Notes under the pieces: generated by a model
What the model saw: the letters and a program-made list of their open reading frames with translations, nothing else
Databases searched by the model: none
Told to the model about the DNA's origin: nothing
Position numbers and translations under genes: made by a program
DNA from: Terriglobales bacterium
Lineage (GTDB): Bacteria > Acidobacteriota > Terriglobia > Terriglobales > Acidobacteriaceae
DNA length: 17,173 bases
Assembly: GCA_030043575.1 (NCBI GenBank)
Contig: JASHXK010000039.1
Location: forward strand, 1-17,173
Direction of reading: 5' to 3'
Shown: one piece after another, positions 6,600 to 13,475 of the stretch
Layout: each line of letters begins with the position of its first letter
How positions within the stretch are numbered: position 1 is the stretch's first letter

Positions 6600-6619
6600 G
6601 GCACGACTGAAGTCGTGCC
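6600..6619. repeat. Perfect 9-bp palindrome (GGCACGACT-GA-AGTCGTGCC)
   Basis: Nine-base arms at 6600-6608 and 6611-6619 flank a GA centre in the trpE-trpG spacer. The CTGAAG core is the same as in the palindrome at 224-241 although the stems differ. There is no T-run after it on the minus strand. It may influence how much of the trpE transcript continues into trpG. Confidence 0.75.
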
Positions 6620-6704
6620 CTGATACATACCTTCAATGCAGGCTTTTCGGCGACTCTAAGGTCATTCTGTCCTGCAACGCTGCTTTCGAAATCCGAAACT
6701 GATT

Positions 6705-8180
6705 CTAGCCGCCGGCCTGCTCCGCTGCGCGGAGCAAGGCGCTAGCTTTGTTCATGCACTCTTGGTATTCCTTCTCGGGGTCGGAATCGGCGACGATGCC
6801 GGCGCCCGCCTGCACATATGCCCGGCCGCCGTGCAGCACCATGGTTCGGATGGCGATGCAGGAATCGAGATTGCCCGCGTGATCGGCGTAGAGAACGGCC
6901 CCGCCGTAAACTCCGCGGCGCACCGGTTCGAGCTCTTCGATGATCTCCATGGCGCGAACCTTGGGTGCACCACTCAACGTGCCCGCGGGAAAGCATGCGG
7001 CTAATGCATCGAGGGCGTCGAGATTGCCGCGCAGCTGGCCTTCCAGCGCCGACACCAGATGCATCACGTGCGAATATTTCTCGACGTACATCAGGTCGCG
7101 GACCTTCACGCTGCCGTATTCGCTGACACGGCCGAGATCGTTGCGGCCGAGGTCGACCAGCATCACGTGCTCGGCGCGTTCCTTCTCGTCATTGCGCAGG
7201 TGCTCGATGAGGCGATCGTCTTCTGCAGCGTCGGCGCCGCGCTTATGCGTACCGGCGATGGGGCGGTAGTCGAGCTTGCGTCCGGCGACGCGGACCAGCA
7301 TCTCCGGCGATGCGCCGAGCACGTGGGTGTCGTCGAGCTTGAGGAAGAACATGTACGGCGAAGGATTGACAGCGCGTAGAGCGCGATAGATCTGGAAGGG
7401 CTCGGCGGGCGCTTTGAAATCGAGGCGCTGCGAGAGCACGACCTGAAAGATATCGCCGGCAGCGATGTATTTCTTCGCGCGCCGGACGCTGCTGACGAAG
7501 TCGTCGTGCGCGGTGCTCGTGTGGATTCGGATGGACCTTGTTTTGCCCTCATGGGACCAATGGAGGTGCTGGCCGCGAATGCCGCGAGCCAGTTGGTGCT
7601 CGATCTTGGCGATGTCGGCCACTGCGCGGTCGTAGGCTTTGCGCGGGGATTCGGAGCGGACATCGGCGGCGGCGATGATGTGAATCTGGTGGCGCAAGCG
7701 GTCGAAGGCGAGCAAGCGGTCGTAAAAGGTGAAGATGCAGTCAGGAAGATCGACGTCTTTCTCGGTGCGCTCGGGCAATCTTTCGAACTGCCGCACCATG
7801 TCATAGGCAAAATAGCCGACACCGCCCGAAGTGAAGGGCGGCAGGCCGGGAACCTGCGCGAGACGGTGTTGGCGCAGGTGTCGGCGCAGAACTTCAATGA
7901 CACTCGCCTGCTCCGTGCGAACCGACGAGCCCTCGCGGATGGTGACGTCCCTGCCGCGGGCGGTGATAACGGTTCGCGGCTCAGCGCCCAGGAAGGTGTA
8001 ACGCCCGATCTTCTCGCCGCCCTCAACCGACTCCAGCAGGAACGCATACTTCTGTCGCTGCGCGATGCTGAGAAAAGCGCTGACTCCCGTGAGCAGATCC
8101 GAGCTTATTGTCCGAGTGACCGGGATGAGAGTGGCATCGCGGCTGAGCTGGAGAAAGCTTCGATAGTCGGGCGTGAGCAT
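6705..8180 (-). CDS. trpE: Anthranilate synthase component I
   Basis: The 491-residue protein makes anthranilate from chorismate with ammonia supplied by TrpG, the first committed step of tryptophan synthesis. The N-terminal part has LLES (48-51) followed by GRYTFLG (59-65), the segment linked to tryptophan feedback binding, which argues for TrpE rather than PabB. The chorismate-binding C-terminal half shows PIAGTHKRG (307-315), LVDLGRNDLGRV (341-352) and FPAGTLSGAPK (397-407). The start is ATG 8178-8180. The open frame extends to 8339, but the extra residues run across the promoter and the terminator of the upstream gene. Length is normal. trpD, trpC, trpF, trpB and trpA are not in the window, so the pathway is dispersed or lies elsewhere. 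Confidence 0.96.
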   Translation of the reverse strand: MLTPDYRSFLQLSRDATLIPVTRTISSDLLTGVSAFLSIAQRQKYAFLLESVEGGEKIGRYTFLGAEPRTVITARGRDVTIREGSSVRTEQASVIEVLRRHLRQHRLAQVPGLPPFTSGGVGYFAYDMVRQFERLPERTEKDVDLPDCIFTFYDRLLAFDRLRHQIHIIAAADVRSESPRKAYDRAVADIAKIEHQLARGIRGQHLHWSHEGKTRSIRIHTSTAHDDFVSSVRRAKKYIAAGDIFQVVLSQRLDFKAPAEPFQIYRALRAVNPSPYMFFLKLDDTHVLGASPEMLVRVAGRKLDYRPIAGTHKRGADAAEDDRLIEHLRNDEKERAEHVMLVDLGRNDLGRVSEYGSVKVRDLMYVEKYSHVMHLVSALEGQLRGNLDALDALAACFPAGTLSGAPKVRAMEIIEELEPVRRGVYGGAVLYADHAGNLDSCIAIRTMVLHGGRAYVQAGAGIVADSDPEKEYQECMNKASALLRAAEQAGG

Positions 8181-8204
8181 GGGAGTGAGCCGCGAGGTAT
8201 TGGG

Positions 8205-8210
8205 ATTATA
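8205..8210 (-). promoter_or_regulatory. Likely trpE promoter -10 box (TATAAT)
   Basis: A perfect TATAAT on the minus strand lies 24 bases upstream of the trpE ATG; transcription would start near 8198, giving a leader of under 20 bases. No good -35 box stands at the normal distance. The short leader leaves no room for a trp attenuator or leader peptide. It sits just after the terminator of the preceding gene, consistent with independent transcription of trpE. Confidence 0.6.
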
Positions 8211-8246
8211 CGGGAGAGGATGCGCGCCTGATCCGGACAAAAGCAA

Positions 8247-8270
8247 AACGCGCAACTCGCGCTGCGCGTT
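8247..8270 (-). terminator. Intrinsic terminator of the two-TM protein gene
   Basis: On the minus strand AACGCGCA (8263-8270) pairs with TGCGCGTT (8247-8254) around an 8-base loop, and the stem can be extended with a bulge. It is followed by TTGCTTTTG. It lies 45 bases beyond the stop of the small membrane protein gene and just before the trpE -10 box. Confidence 0.8.
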
Positions 8271-8314
8271 CGCTCGTAACCATCTCTCGCGGATTAGGAA
8301 ACCGACGGCCGCAG

Positions 8315-8584
8315 TTAGCCTTGGTTCATCTGCTGCCACACAGCAATGCCGGCAATGACGATGATTAGCACGGCAGAAGCTGTACCCAAAATGCGCACCC
8401 AGGGCGTCACCTTGTTCATCTTGGCCAAGACCTGCTCCTGTTCTTCTCGCAGGTTTTTGCTGGACTCGTCAAGGAACAGTTGGTCGTCCTCATGCATGCT
8501 AAGCGTGCTGCGGTAGATGAGCAGGAGGATCAGCACGACTGTCAGTGCTCCCCAGACAATCAGTAACATCATCAGAGTCGACAT
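8315..8584 (-). CDS. Small two-TM membrane protein of unknown function
   Basis: The 89-residue protein has a hydrophobic helix at about 4-24, a charged and glutamate-rich middle likely to be helical (about 31-58, with REEQEQVLAK), and a second hydrophobic helix at about 63-83. I do not recognise a family. Both ends would lie on the same side of the membrane with the charged loop on the other. The start is ATG 8582-8584, supported by GAGGTGG a few bases upstream; a longer frame to 8611 lacks this support. A TATAAT on the minus strand at 8656-8661 is a likely promoter. A terminator follows at 8247-8270, so the gene appears to be transcribed alone. Confidence 0.75.
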   Translation of the reverse strand: MSTLMMLLIVWGALTVVLILLLIYRSTLSMHEDDQLFLDESSKNLREEQEQVLAKMNKVTPWVRILGTASAVLIIVIAGIAVWQQMNQG

Positions 8585-8655
8585 TCGCCACCTCGGTTCA
8601 GAATGAACCAATACCCAGCGACGGGGTTGCCATCGGATGGGGCCTCATCGGAAGT

Positions 8656-8661
8656 ATTATA
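8656..8661 (-). promoter_or_regulatory. Candidate -10 box for the two-TM protein gene
   Basis: A perfect TATAAT on the minus strand about 70 bases upstream of the ATG at 8584. The nearest -35-like word, TTGCGC (8682-8687), is 20 bases away, longer than ideal. Confidence 0.45.
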
Positions 8662-8846
8662 GTCCTCGCTTCGCCGGCGGAGCGCAACAATCTTTGGGCC
8701 TGACCGGGGCCCGAGTCCGGCCTGTTTACATCGTTTTGGCAACGCACCAGCACCCAGGCCGGATTATGGATTTGCGACGCCAATCGTTTGGCCATCATCT
8801 ACTTAGGTGGCGGCGATGGCACTGGCGCAAAGGATTGGAGCTAGTT

Positions 8847-8876
8847 TGCTATAATCGCGGCAGCACCTTGGAGGAG
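8847..8876 (+). promoter_or_regulatory. Extended -10 promoter and ribosome-binding site of the Fe-S carrier gene
   Basis: TGC-TATAAT (8847-8855) forms an extended -10 element, which needs no strong -35 box; none is seen at the usual distance. Transcription would start near 8862. The Shine-Dalgarno sequence GGAGGAG (about 8870-8876) precedes the ATG at 8881. No IscR- or Fur-like site is evident. Confidence 0.7.
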
Positions 8877-8880
8877 AGGA

Positions 8881-9255
8881 ATGGCAACCACAACAACGAC
8901 ACCGACGACCCCCGCAACCCCGGATGTGAAGCCTATCAACTTTACCGATAACGCGATCGCCAAGGTAAAGGAGATCATGGCGCAGCAGAATCCCGTTCCC
9001 GCGGGCTTGCGCGTGGGCGTGGTGGGCGGAGGCTGCTCGGGCTTTTCCTACTCGATGTCGTTCGAAAACGGCGCTGGGATGATGGATAAGACTTTTGACT
9101 TCGATGGTTTGAAGGTCTTCGTCGATGCCACTTCGCTGATGTATCTGAAGGGGGTTAGCGTCGACTACATCGAGACGCTGGAGGCAGCCGGCTTCAAGTT
9201 TGACAATCCCAATGTCAAGAGTACCTGCGGCTGTGGCTCGTCCTTTAACGTATAA
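8881..9255 (+). CDS. A-type iron-sulfur cluster carrier (IscA/ErpA family)
   Basis: The 124-residue protein has the three conserved cysteines of A-type carriers: Cys52 in GGGCSGF and Cys116 and Cys118 in STCGCG near the C-terminus. These ligands hold an iron-sulfur cluster or iron that is passed to client enzymes in the cytoplasm. The core (about 18-124) is of normal size. The first 16 residues are unusually rich in threonine and proline and look like a disordered leader. The gene stands alone with its own promoter and no isc or suf genes beside it, which fits an ErpA- or IscA-like housekeeping role, but the exact subgroup cannot be decided from sequence reading. Confidence 0.93.
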   Translation: MATTTTTPTTPATPDVKPINFTDNAIAKVKEIMAQQNPVPAGLRVGVVGGGCSGFSYSMSFENGAGMMDKTFDFDGLKVFVDATSLMYLKGVSVDYIETLEAAGFKFDNPNVKSTCGCGSSFNV

Positions 9256-9352
9256 CTGCCAGTTAATTTTTGTTAATCGGGCTTTCCATCAACGCCTCCT
9301 CTGCGAAAGTGGGGTTACAATTGGTGCGTCTGGACGCAGAAGGAAGGATTTT

Positions 9353-9997
9353 ATGAAGCGGTTGTTAGCAGCAAGTCTTTTCGTCGCCTTGACCGTTGCA
9401 GTCTCCCTTGCGGCTGTTGCCAATAGCGGCCAAGCCGCCGCGCAGCAGGCAACTCAAGGGGCGACGGCGGGTCAGGGACACGGCACCTTTTCCGTGGAAC
9501 TGGCGAAGGCGCTTGACTCCAAGAAACTGAAAGAAGGAGACGAGGTTCAGGCCAAGCTGACTGGGTCGATCACCCTCCCCAGTGGTGCAACTGTTCCGCG
9601 CGGCGCCATGATAATTGGGCATGTGACCGAGGCGAAAGCGCGCTCGAAGAACGATTCGGAATCCGCTCTGGGGATCAGCTTCGACAAAATCGTTCTGAGT
9701 AAAGGCGAAGATACGCCCATTAAAGGCGTACTGCAGGCGGTTGCGCCGAATCCCAATAGCGACACCACAACCGGCGGCCCCATTGACTACGGTCCGAGCC
9801 TGAGGATGGCGACCACCAACAGTGCGGGGGCCCCCGATACTCACTCCGCTCCGATTCCAGTTCTGACGGAGCAATCGACCGGTGTGCTGGGCTTCAAGAA
9901 TATGACGCTGAAGGATGGAGTAATCACGTCTACGAACAAAGAGATAAAACTCGATAGCGGGACGCGCTTCATGCTTAACGTCGCGATGGGCAAGTAG
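9353..9997 (+). CDS. Secreted protein of unknown function
   Basis: The 214-residue protein starts with a clear Sec signal peptide (KR followed by a hydrophobic run, about 1-30, with cleavage likely after AVA or AAA). The mature part begins with a Q/A/G/T-rich stretch, then a region with KEGDEVQAKLTG (60-71), LPSGATVPRGAMIIGHV (75-91) and FDKIVL (110-115). The rest includes a low-complexity N/T/G/P segment (about 131-166). The repeated beta-strand-like wording about soluble, permitted values suggests a beta-rich periplasmic domain. I do not recognise a named family; similar proteins are common as hypotheticals in Acidobacteriota. The start is ATG 9353 with AGGAAGG six bases upstream. It is convergent with ada, with only three bases between the stops. 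Confidence 0.8.
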   Translation: MKRLLAASLFVALTVAVSLAAVANSGQAAAQQATQGATAGQGHGTFSVELAKALDSKKLKEGDEVQAKLTGSITLPSGATVPRGAMIIGHVTEAKARSKNDSESALGISFDKIVLSKGEDTPIKGVLQAVAPNPNSDTTTGGPIDYGPSLRMATTNSAGAPDTHSAPIPVLTEQSTGVLGFKNMTLKDGVITSTNKEIKLDSGTRFMLNVAMGK

Positions 9998-10000
9998 GAT

Positions 10001-11185
10001 TTAAATCGGATGTGCGGTTTTCGTGCGCCGGCACGAATCGGCGCGCCCAGGTTCCTCGGCTCGCAAAGTAAGCTCGCTCGGGGTGACAGGATGAAGCGCC
10101 TGCTTTTGGCGGGCGCTCCTTTTGTTTTCCTGAGAGACTAAGCGACTGGCTCTTTCCTGGTGTAGCAGCTTCCTTTTCCTTTCGCTGCCCCACCGATAGC
10201 CTGCCTCATTGCCATCGCTGCGGACGACGCGATGGCAAGGAATAGCCAACGCGACGGGATTTGAAGCGCAGGCTCGCGCCACGGCACGCACGGCGTCCGG
10301 ATTGCCGATCTCTCGCGCGATGTCGCTATAGCTGCGGGTTTCGCCACGCGGGATCTGACGCAGCTTCTCCCAGACTTTCATCTGAAAAGCGGTCGCGCGC
10401 ACATCGAGCGGCAGATCGATGGTGGTGTTCTCTCCGCCGATCATAGCTAGCAGCGACTCGAGATACGGTTTCATGGCCGCATCATCCCGGTGCAGTTCTG
10501 CGGCACGGAACTCGTCGCGCAGATCGCGCTCCAGAGTGTTGGCATTCTCGCCGAAGCGAACTGCACATAACCCATGTTCCGTCGCTGCCACGAGCAAGCG
10601 GCCGAGCGGACTTGAAGCGATGGCAAAGGTGATGTTCGCGCCTGCGCCGCCGCGCTTGTACTCGCCGGGCGTCATGCCCAGCTGCTGGGGAGCTTTCTCG
10701 TAGAGCCGGCTCGACGAGCCGAAGCCGGCGTCGTAAAGCGCAGTGGTGACGTCCTGGCCCTTGCGCAGGCCATGCTTCACATGCTGGATGCGACGCGCCG
10801 ACTGATACTCGCGCGGGCTGAGTCCGGTGGCGCGCTTGAAGAGCCGCTGCAGGTGAAACGGGCTGAGACCGACCTGTTGGCTCAGCTGTGTCAGCGTAAC
10901 TACTCCTTCGGCGTCATCGAGGATGCGGCGAGCGCGGGCAATGTATTGAGCTTGCGAGGATATCTCGGTTGGCCTGCACCTCAGACAGGCGCGATAGCCT
11001 GCGCGCTCCGCTTCATTCGGAGTGGGGAAGAATTCGACCGAGTCGCGGCGGGGACGGCGGCTCGGGCATGAGGGACGACAGTAAACTCCCGTCGTCCGCA
11101 CCGCAAAGACGAAGCGCCCGTCCTGACGCGCGTCCCGCGCTACCACTTGTTGCCATTTGTTCTGCAATTCAGTTTGCATGCTCAC
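10001..11185 (-). CDS. ada: Bifunctional DNA methylation-repair protein and regulator Ada
   Basis: The 394-residue protein has the full Ada layout. The N-terminal zinc domain has Cys36, Cys40, Cys67 and Cys70 (YCRPSC, CLRC) and accepts methyl groups from phosphotriesters. An AraC-type helix-turn-helix region follows (about 80-178), then the O6-methylguanine-DNA methyltransferase domain with PCHRV (316-320) and active Cys317. Methylated Ada normally activates its own gene and other alkylation-repair genes. The start is GTG 11183-11185, with GAGG seven bases upstream; an ATG at 11177-11179 is an alternative. The family normally ends near residue 345 (RKRKLLHQE). Here about 45 extra residues follow, encoded by DNA that resembles an intergenic repeat. 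No clear Ada box was found upstream. Confidence 0.95.
   Translation of the reverse strand: MSMQTELQNKWQQVVARDARQDGRFVFAVRTTGVYCRPSCPSRRPRRDSVEFFPTPNEAERAGYRACLRCRPTEISSQAQYIARARRILDDAEGVVTLTQLSQQVGLSPFHLQRLFKRATGLSPREYQSARRIQHVKHGLRKGQDVTTALYDAGFGSSSRLYEKAPQQLGMTPGEYKRGGAGANITFAIASSPLGRLLVAATEHGLCAVRFGENANTLERDLRDEFRAAELHRDDAAMKPYLESLLAMIGGENTTIDLPLDVRATAFQMKVWEKLRQIPRGETRSYSDIAREIGNPDAVRAVARACASNPVALAIPCHRVVRSDGNEAGYRWGSERKRKLLHQERASRLVSQENKRSARQKQALHPVTPSELTLRAEEPGRADSCRRTKTAHPI
10024..10092. repeat. Repeat-like segment forming the end of the ada frame
   Basis: The stretch contains GGTTCCTCGGCTCGC and CTCGCTCGGGGTGACAGG, wording resembling dispersed intergenic repeats and related to 6536-6582. 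It encodes the last part of the Ada tail (HPVTPSELTLRAEEPG and onward). The repeat-family assignment is an inference that needs a genome search. Confidence 0.5.
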
Positions 11186-11319
11186 AGACTAGCCTCGGTC
11201 CCTGCCAGCCAGATATCCGGGGTTTGCGGGCAAAAGAAAAGGCCGACCCTTGTGCTGTTAGGCGTCGCCATCCGCGGCTGCGATAGAGACACCCGGCGAA
11301 GGCACAATGCGCCGCAACG

Positions 11320-11325
11320 TATACT
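11320..11325 (+). promoter_or_regulatory. Candidate -10 box (TATACT) for the small secreted protein gene
   Basis: TATACT (5 of 6 to consensus) lies 33 bases upstream of the ATG at 11359. No convincing -35 box is seen 16-18 bases before it. Confidence 0.4.
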
Positions 11326-11358
11326 AGAAGCGAGTCATCGCGCCCAGGTACAGGTGCT

Positions 11359-11715
11359 ATGCGCAAGTCAATTTTATTCGCTTTTGTGCTTTCCCTCTGC
11401 CCGGTGTGGCTACTGACGCCCAGCCAAGCTTCGGACAAGAAGCACGACCCGGAATCGGTGCTGGTCAGCGTGGAAGGTTGTCTGAAGATGTCAGTCGCCG
11501 ATTACGTCATCATCGACAATACTGGTACTGAACACAATCTGATCGGCAGCACTGCGAAGCTCAGCCACTACGTCAATCGCCGAGTCCAAATCATCGGTGA
11601 ACCCACAATAGAAACCAGGGACGCCACGCAAGCGAGCATTGCCTCAAGTGTCATTGAGATACCTGCGATCAGAGTGCAGAGCGGCAGACAGATCGGCGGG
11701 AGATGCGACTGGTAG
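11359..11715 (+). CDS. Small secreted protein of unknown function
   Basis: The 118-residue protein has a Sec signal peptide (about 1-24, ending in PSQA). The mature part has VEGCLKM, VADYVIIDNTGTEHNLIG, LSHYVNRRVQIIGEP. The order of a Gly-Cys-Leu motif, a hydrophobic strand with an Asp/Asn turn, and a hydrophobic strand with V-x-I-x-G is like small secreted beta-barrel (OB-like) proteins that are frequent hypotheticals in Acidobacteriota. No function is assigned. The start is ATG 11359, with AGGT nine bases upstream. It is divergent from ada (173 bases between) and convergent with the HAD gene. Confidence 0.72.
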   Translation: MRKSILFAFVLSLCPVWLLTPSQASDKKHDPESVLVSVEGCLKMSVADYVIIDNTGTEHNLIGSTAKLSHYVNRRVQIIGEPTIETRDATQASIASSVIEIPAIRVQSGRQIGGRCDW

Positions 11716-11782
11716 CTCGGCGCCTCGCCCGGAAATGCTGTCCGCCTAATCCTAGAGTTCGCTTGCAGGCACAAGCCTCGAG

Positions 11783-12403
11783 TCAACGGCTGAGGCCGTT
11801 CCGTACGATCGCAGCCGCATGCTCTGCCGACTCGAACATATACGCTTCCATACCCAGTGCTTGCGCGGCTTCGACGTTTCTGGCGCGGTCATCAAAGAAC
11901 AATACACGCTGCGGCACGTAATTCAGCTGCCTCAGACACAGATGATAGATTGCCGGATCGGGCTTGATGATTCCGTGCTCGCACGACCAGATCTGCACCT
12001 CGAACTCACCCAGCCAGTCAAAGTTCTGGCGCAGCTCGTCCAACAGGTCCGGCGGCATGTTCGACAGAATCGCCGTGCGAACTCCATGGGTTCTGATGTC
12101 GTGCGCCAGCGCAAGGGTTGCGGGATTCGCTCGCAGCCACAGGCGATTCTCGAACTCCACGATGCGTCGCACCTGATCCGCGGTAAGGGAAATACCTGCC
12201 GCGTCGGCGAAACACTGCCAGTGCAGCCGGCAGTCAATGCGGCCACGGTCATACTCGTCGCGCGTGCTGGAGTACAGCTCGAAAAAAGGTGGCTCGCTGA
12301 CGCCGGCCAGCGCGGCAAATTCCCGCAACTCTGACAATGTAGGAGATTGGCTCAGCACCCGGCCATAGTCGAAGACGACAGCATCCCACTGGTTCAGTCC
12401 CAC
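11783..12403 (-). CDS. HAD-superfamily hydrolase (subfamily IA)
   Basis: The 206-residue protein has the four HAD motifs: FDYGRV with nucleophile Asp12, SNMP (114-117), Lys147 in GIIKPDP, and FFDDRARN (169-176) with Asp171 and Asp172. The usual second aspartate of motif I (DxD) is replaced by glycine (D-Y-G); this is usual for the YihX-like branch, whose E. coli member acts on glucose-1-phosphate. A helical cap lies at about 18-95. A soluble phosphatase is likely; the substrate is unknown. The start is GTG 12401-12403, with only a weak GAG upstream. The gene lies 56 bases behind the TIGR01777 gene on the same strand and probably shares its transcript. Confidence 0.88.
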   Translation of the reverse strand: MGLNQWDAVVFDYGRVLSQSPTLSELREFAALAGVSEPPFFELYSSTRDEYDRGRIDCRLHWQCFADAAGISLTADQVRRIVEFENRLWLRANPATLALAHDIRTHGVRTAILSNMPPDLLDELRQNFDWLGEFEVQIWSCEHGIIKPDPAIYHLCLRQLNYVPQRVLFFDDRARNVEAAQALGMEAYMFESAEHAAAIVRNGLSR

Positions 12404-12459
12404 GCAGCTCTATTCTCGCACGTGTGGTACGGAAGGTCTTAGAGGAGTGTGAGTCCGGC

Positions 12460-13353
12460 TCATCGGAAAGCTGCAGCTAAGGCATCGGGCAGACTTGTGT
12501 ATCGGAACTTGTAGCCTGCGGTGTTCAGCTTCGCCGGCAGAACCCGCGCCGAGGTCAACAGCAGTTCCCGGCCCATCTCTCCCATCAGGTTGCGAATCAC
12601 GAATTCAGGCAAGGGTAATATCGCAGGACGATGCAGGTGGCGGCCGAGAATGCGGACGAATTCGGTGTTGCGAACCGGAGCCGGACCAACAGTATTGACC
12701 GGACCCTGCAGTACGTCGTTCTCTGCAGCAAATCGTATCGCGCCAACCACGTCGTCCAGCGCGATCCAGCTCCACCATTGCTTGCCGCTGCCGATTCTGC
12801 CTCCAAGCCCGAGGCGGAACGACGGGAGCATTGGCTTGAGCGCGCCACCGTTGCGCGACAGCACAACGCCGATGCGCAGCGAGACCACGCGCAGGCCGGC
12901 GTCGCGCGCTGCAGCCGTCGCGGCCTCCCATTGACGGACGACATCGGCCAGGAACCCGGGGCCGGGCGAGCTGTCTTCGGTGAGGATTTCGTCACCGCGG
13001 TCGCCGTAATAACTCATGCCCGAAGCGCAGACAAAGACGCGTGGCCGCCCGGTCTTGCCATAACTCTCAGCGGCGGCGCCGGCCACGGTAAGCGTGCCGC
13101 GCACTCGGCTTTCCAGAATCTGCCGCTTGAACTCCGGGGTCCACACGCCCGCCACGTTCTTACCCGCGAGATGAACGATGGCATCGCTCCCGCCGAGCTT
13201 GGCAGGATCGAGAAACTGGCGCGGATCCCATTGCACCTCGCCCGGGCCGGCCGTGCGGCGTACGAGCGCAACGGTTTCGTGACCGGCTGCACGCAGCTCA
13301 CGGGTCAGAGCCGATCCAATGAGTCCGGAGGCTCCGCTAATCAGTACGCGCAA
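12460..13353 (-). CDS. TIGR01777-family NAD(P)-binding epimerase-like protein
   Basis: The 297-residue protein begins with the Rossmann motif GASGLIG (7-13). It has the family hallmarks HLAGKN (61-66), ASGMSYYGDRGDE (110-122) and QWWSWIALDD (192-201), and a C-terminal domain of the DUF1731 type ending in YTSLPDALAAAFR. TIGR01777 proteins (YfcH-like, sometimes linked to cell division in cyanobacteria and plants as SulA homologues) are related to sugar epimerases; the true substrate is unknown. The start is TTG 13351-13353, with GAGG about nine bases upstream, and gives MRVLISGASG, the normal family N-terminus. It is divergent from rel, with 122 bases between. Confidence 0.92.
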   Translation of the reverse strand: MRVLISGASGLIGSALTRELRAAGHETVALVRRTAGPGEVQWDPRQFLDPAKLGGSDAIVHLAGKNVAGVWTPEFKRQILESRVRGTLTVAGAAAESYGKTGRPRVFVCASGMSYYGDRGDEILTEDSSPGPGFLADVVRQWEAATAAARDAGLRVVSLRIGVVLSRNGGALKPMLPSFRLGLGGRIGSGKQWWSWIALDDVVGAIRFAAENDVLQGPVNTVGPAPVRNTEFVRILGRHLHRPAILPLPEFVIRNLMGEMGRELLLTSARVLPAKLNTAGYKFRYTSLPDALAAAFR

Positions 13354-13464
13354 TTGATCGAACCTCGCTATCTGTCGTCAGTATTACAACATCTCGCCAC
13401 CGCAGGCGACCAGAGTGGCAGAAGGTTGGCTCTACCTGAACCTGAACGCCGGCTCACATCGTCG

Positions 13465-13470
13465 TATAAT
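13465..13470 (+). promoter_or_regulatory. TATAAT box immediately upstream of the rel start codon
   Basis: A perfect TATAAT ends only five bases before the ATG at 13476. Since transcription normally starts about seven bases after this box, the A of the ATG or a base next to it would be the first base of the mRNA. The word CTGAAC (13442-13447) lies 17 bases upstream and matches the -35 consensus only partly. No Shine-Dalgarno sequence lies before the ATG, which fits a leaderless transcript. Confidence 0.65.
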
Positions 13471-13475
13471 CGGAC

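Noticed and set aside
8181..8320. tRNA-Trp-like leader or trp attenuator before trpE
   Set aside because: The stem-loop there fits termination of the upstream gene, lies before the -10 box and has no leader peptide with Trp codons after it.
8181..8339. N-terminal extension of TrpE up to 8339
   Set aside because: It would run across the TATAAT box and the terminator of the preceding gene and overlap its 3' end; the family N-terminus begins at the ATG at 8178-8180.
8598..8798. Small minus-strand open frame upstream of the two-TM protein gene
   Set aside because: No family, no ribosome-binding site, and it covers the likely promoter at 8656-8661.
10001..10150. Possible frameshift or sequencing error at the end of ada
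   Set aside because: No alternative frame gives a family-like continuation, since the conserved domain is already complete; a repeat-derived tail explains it without an error.
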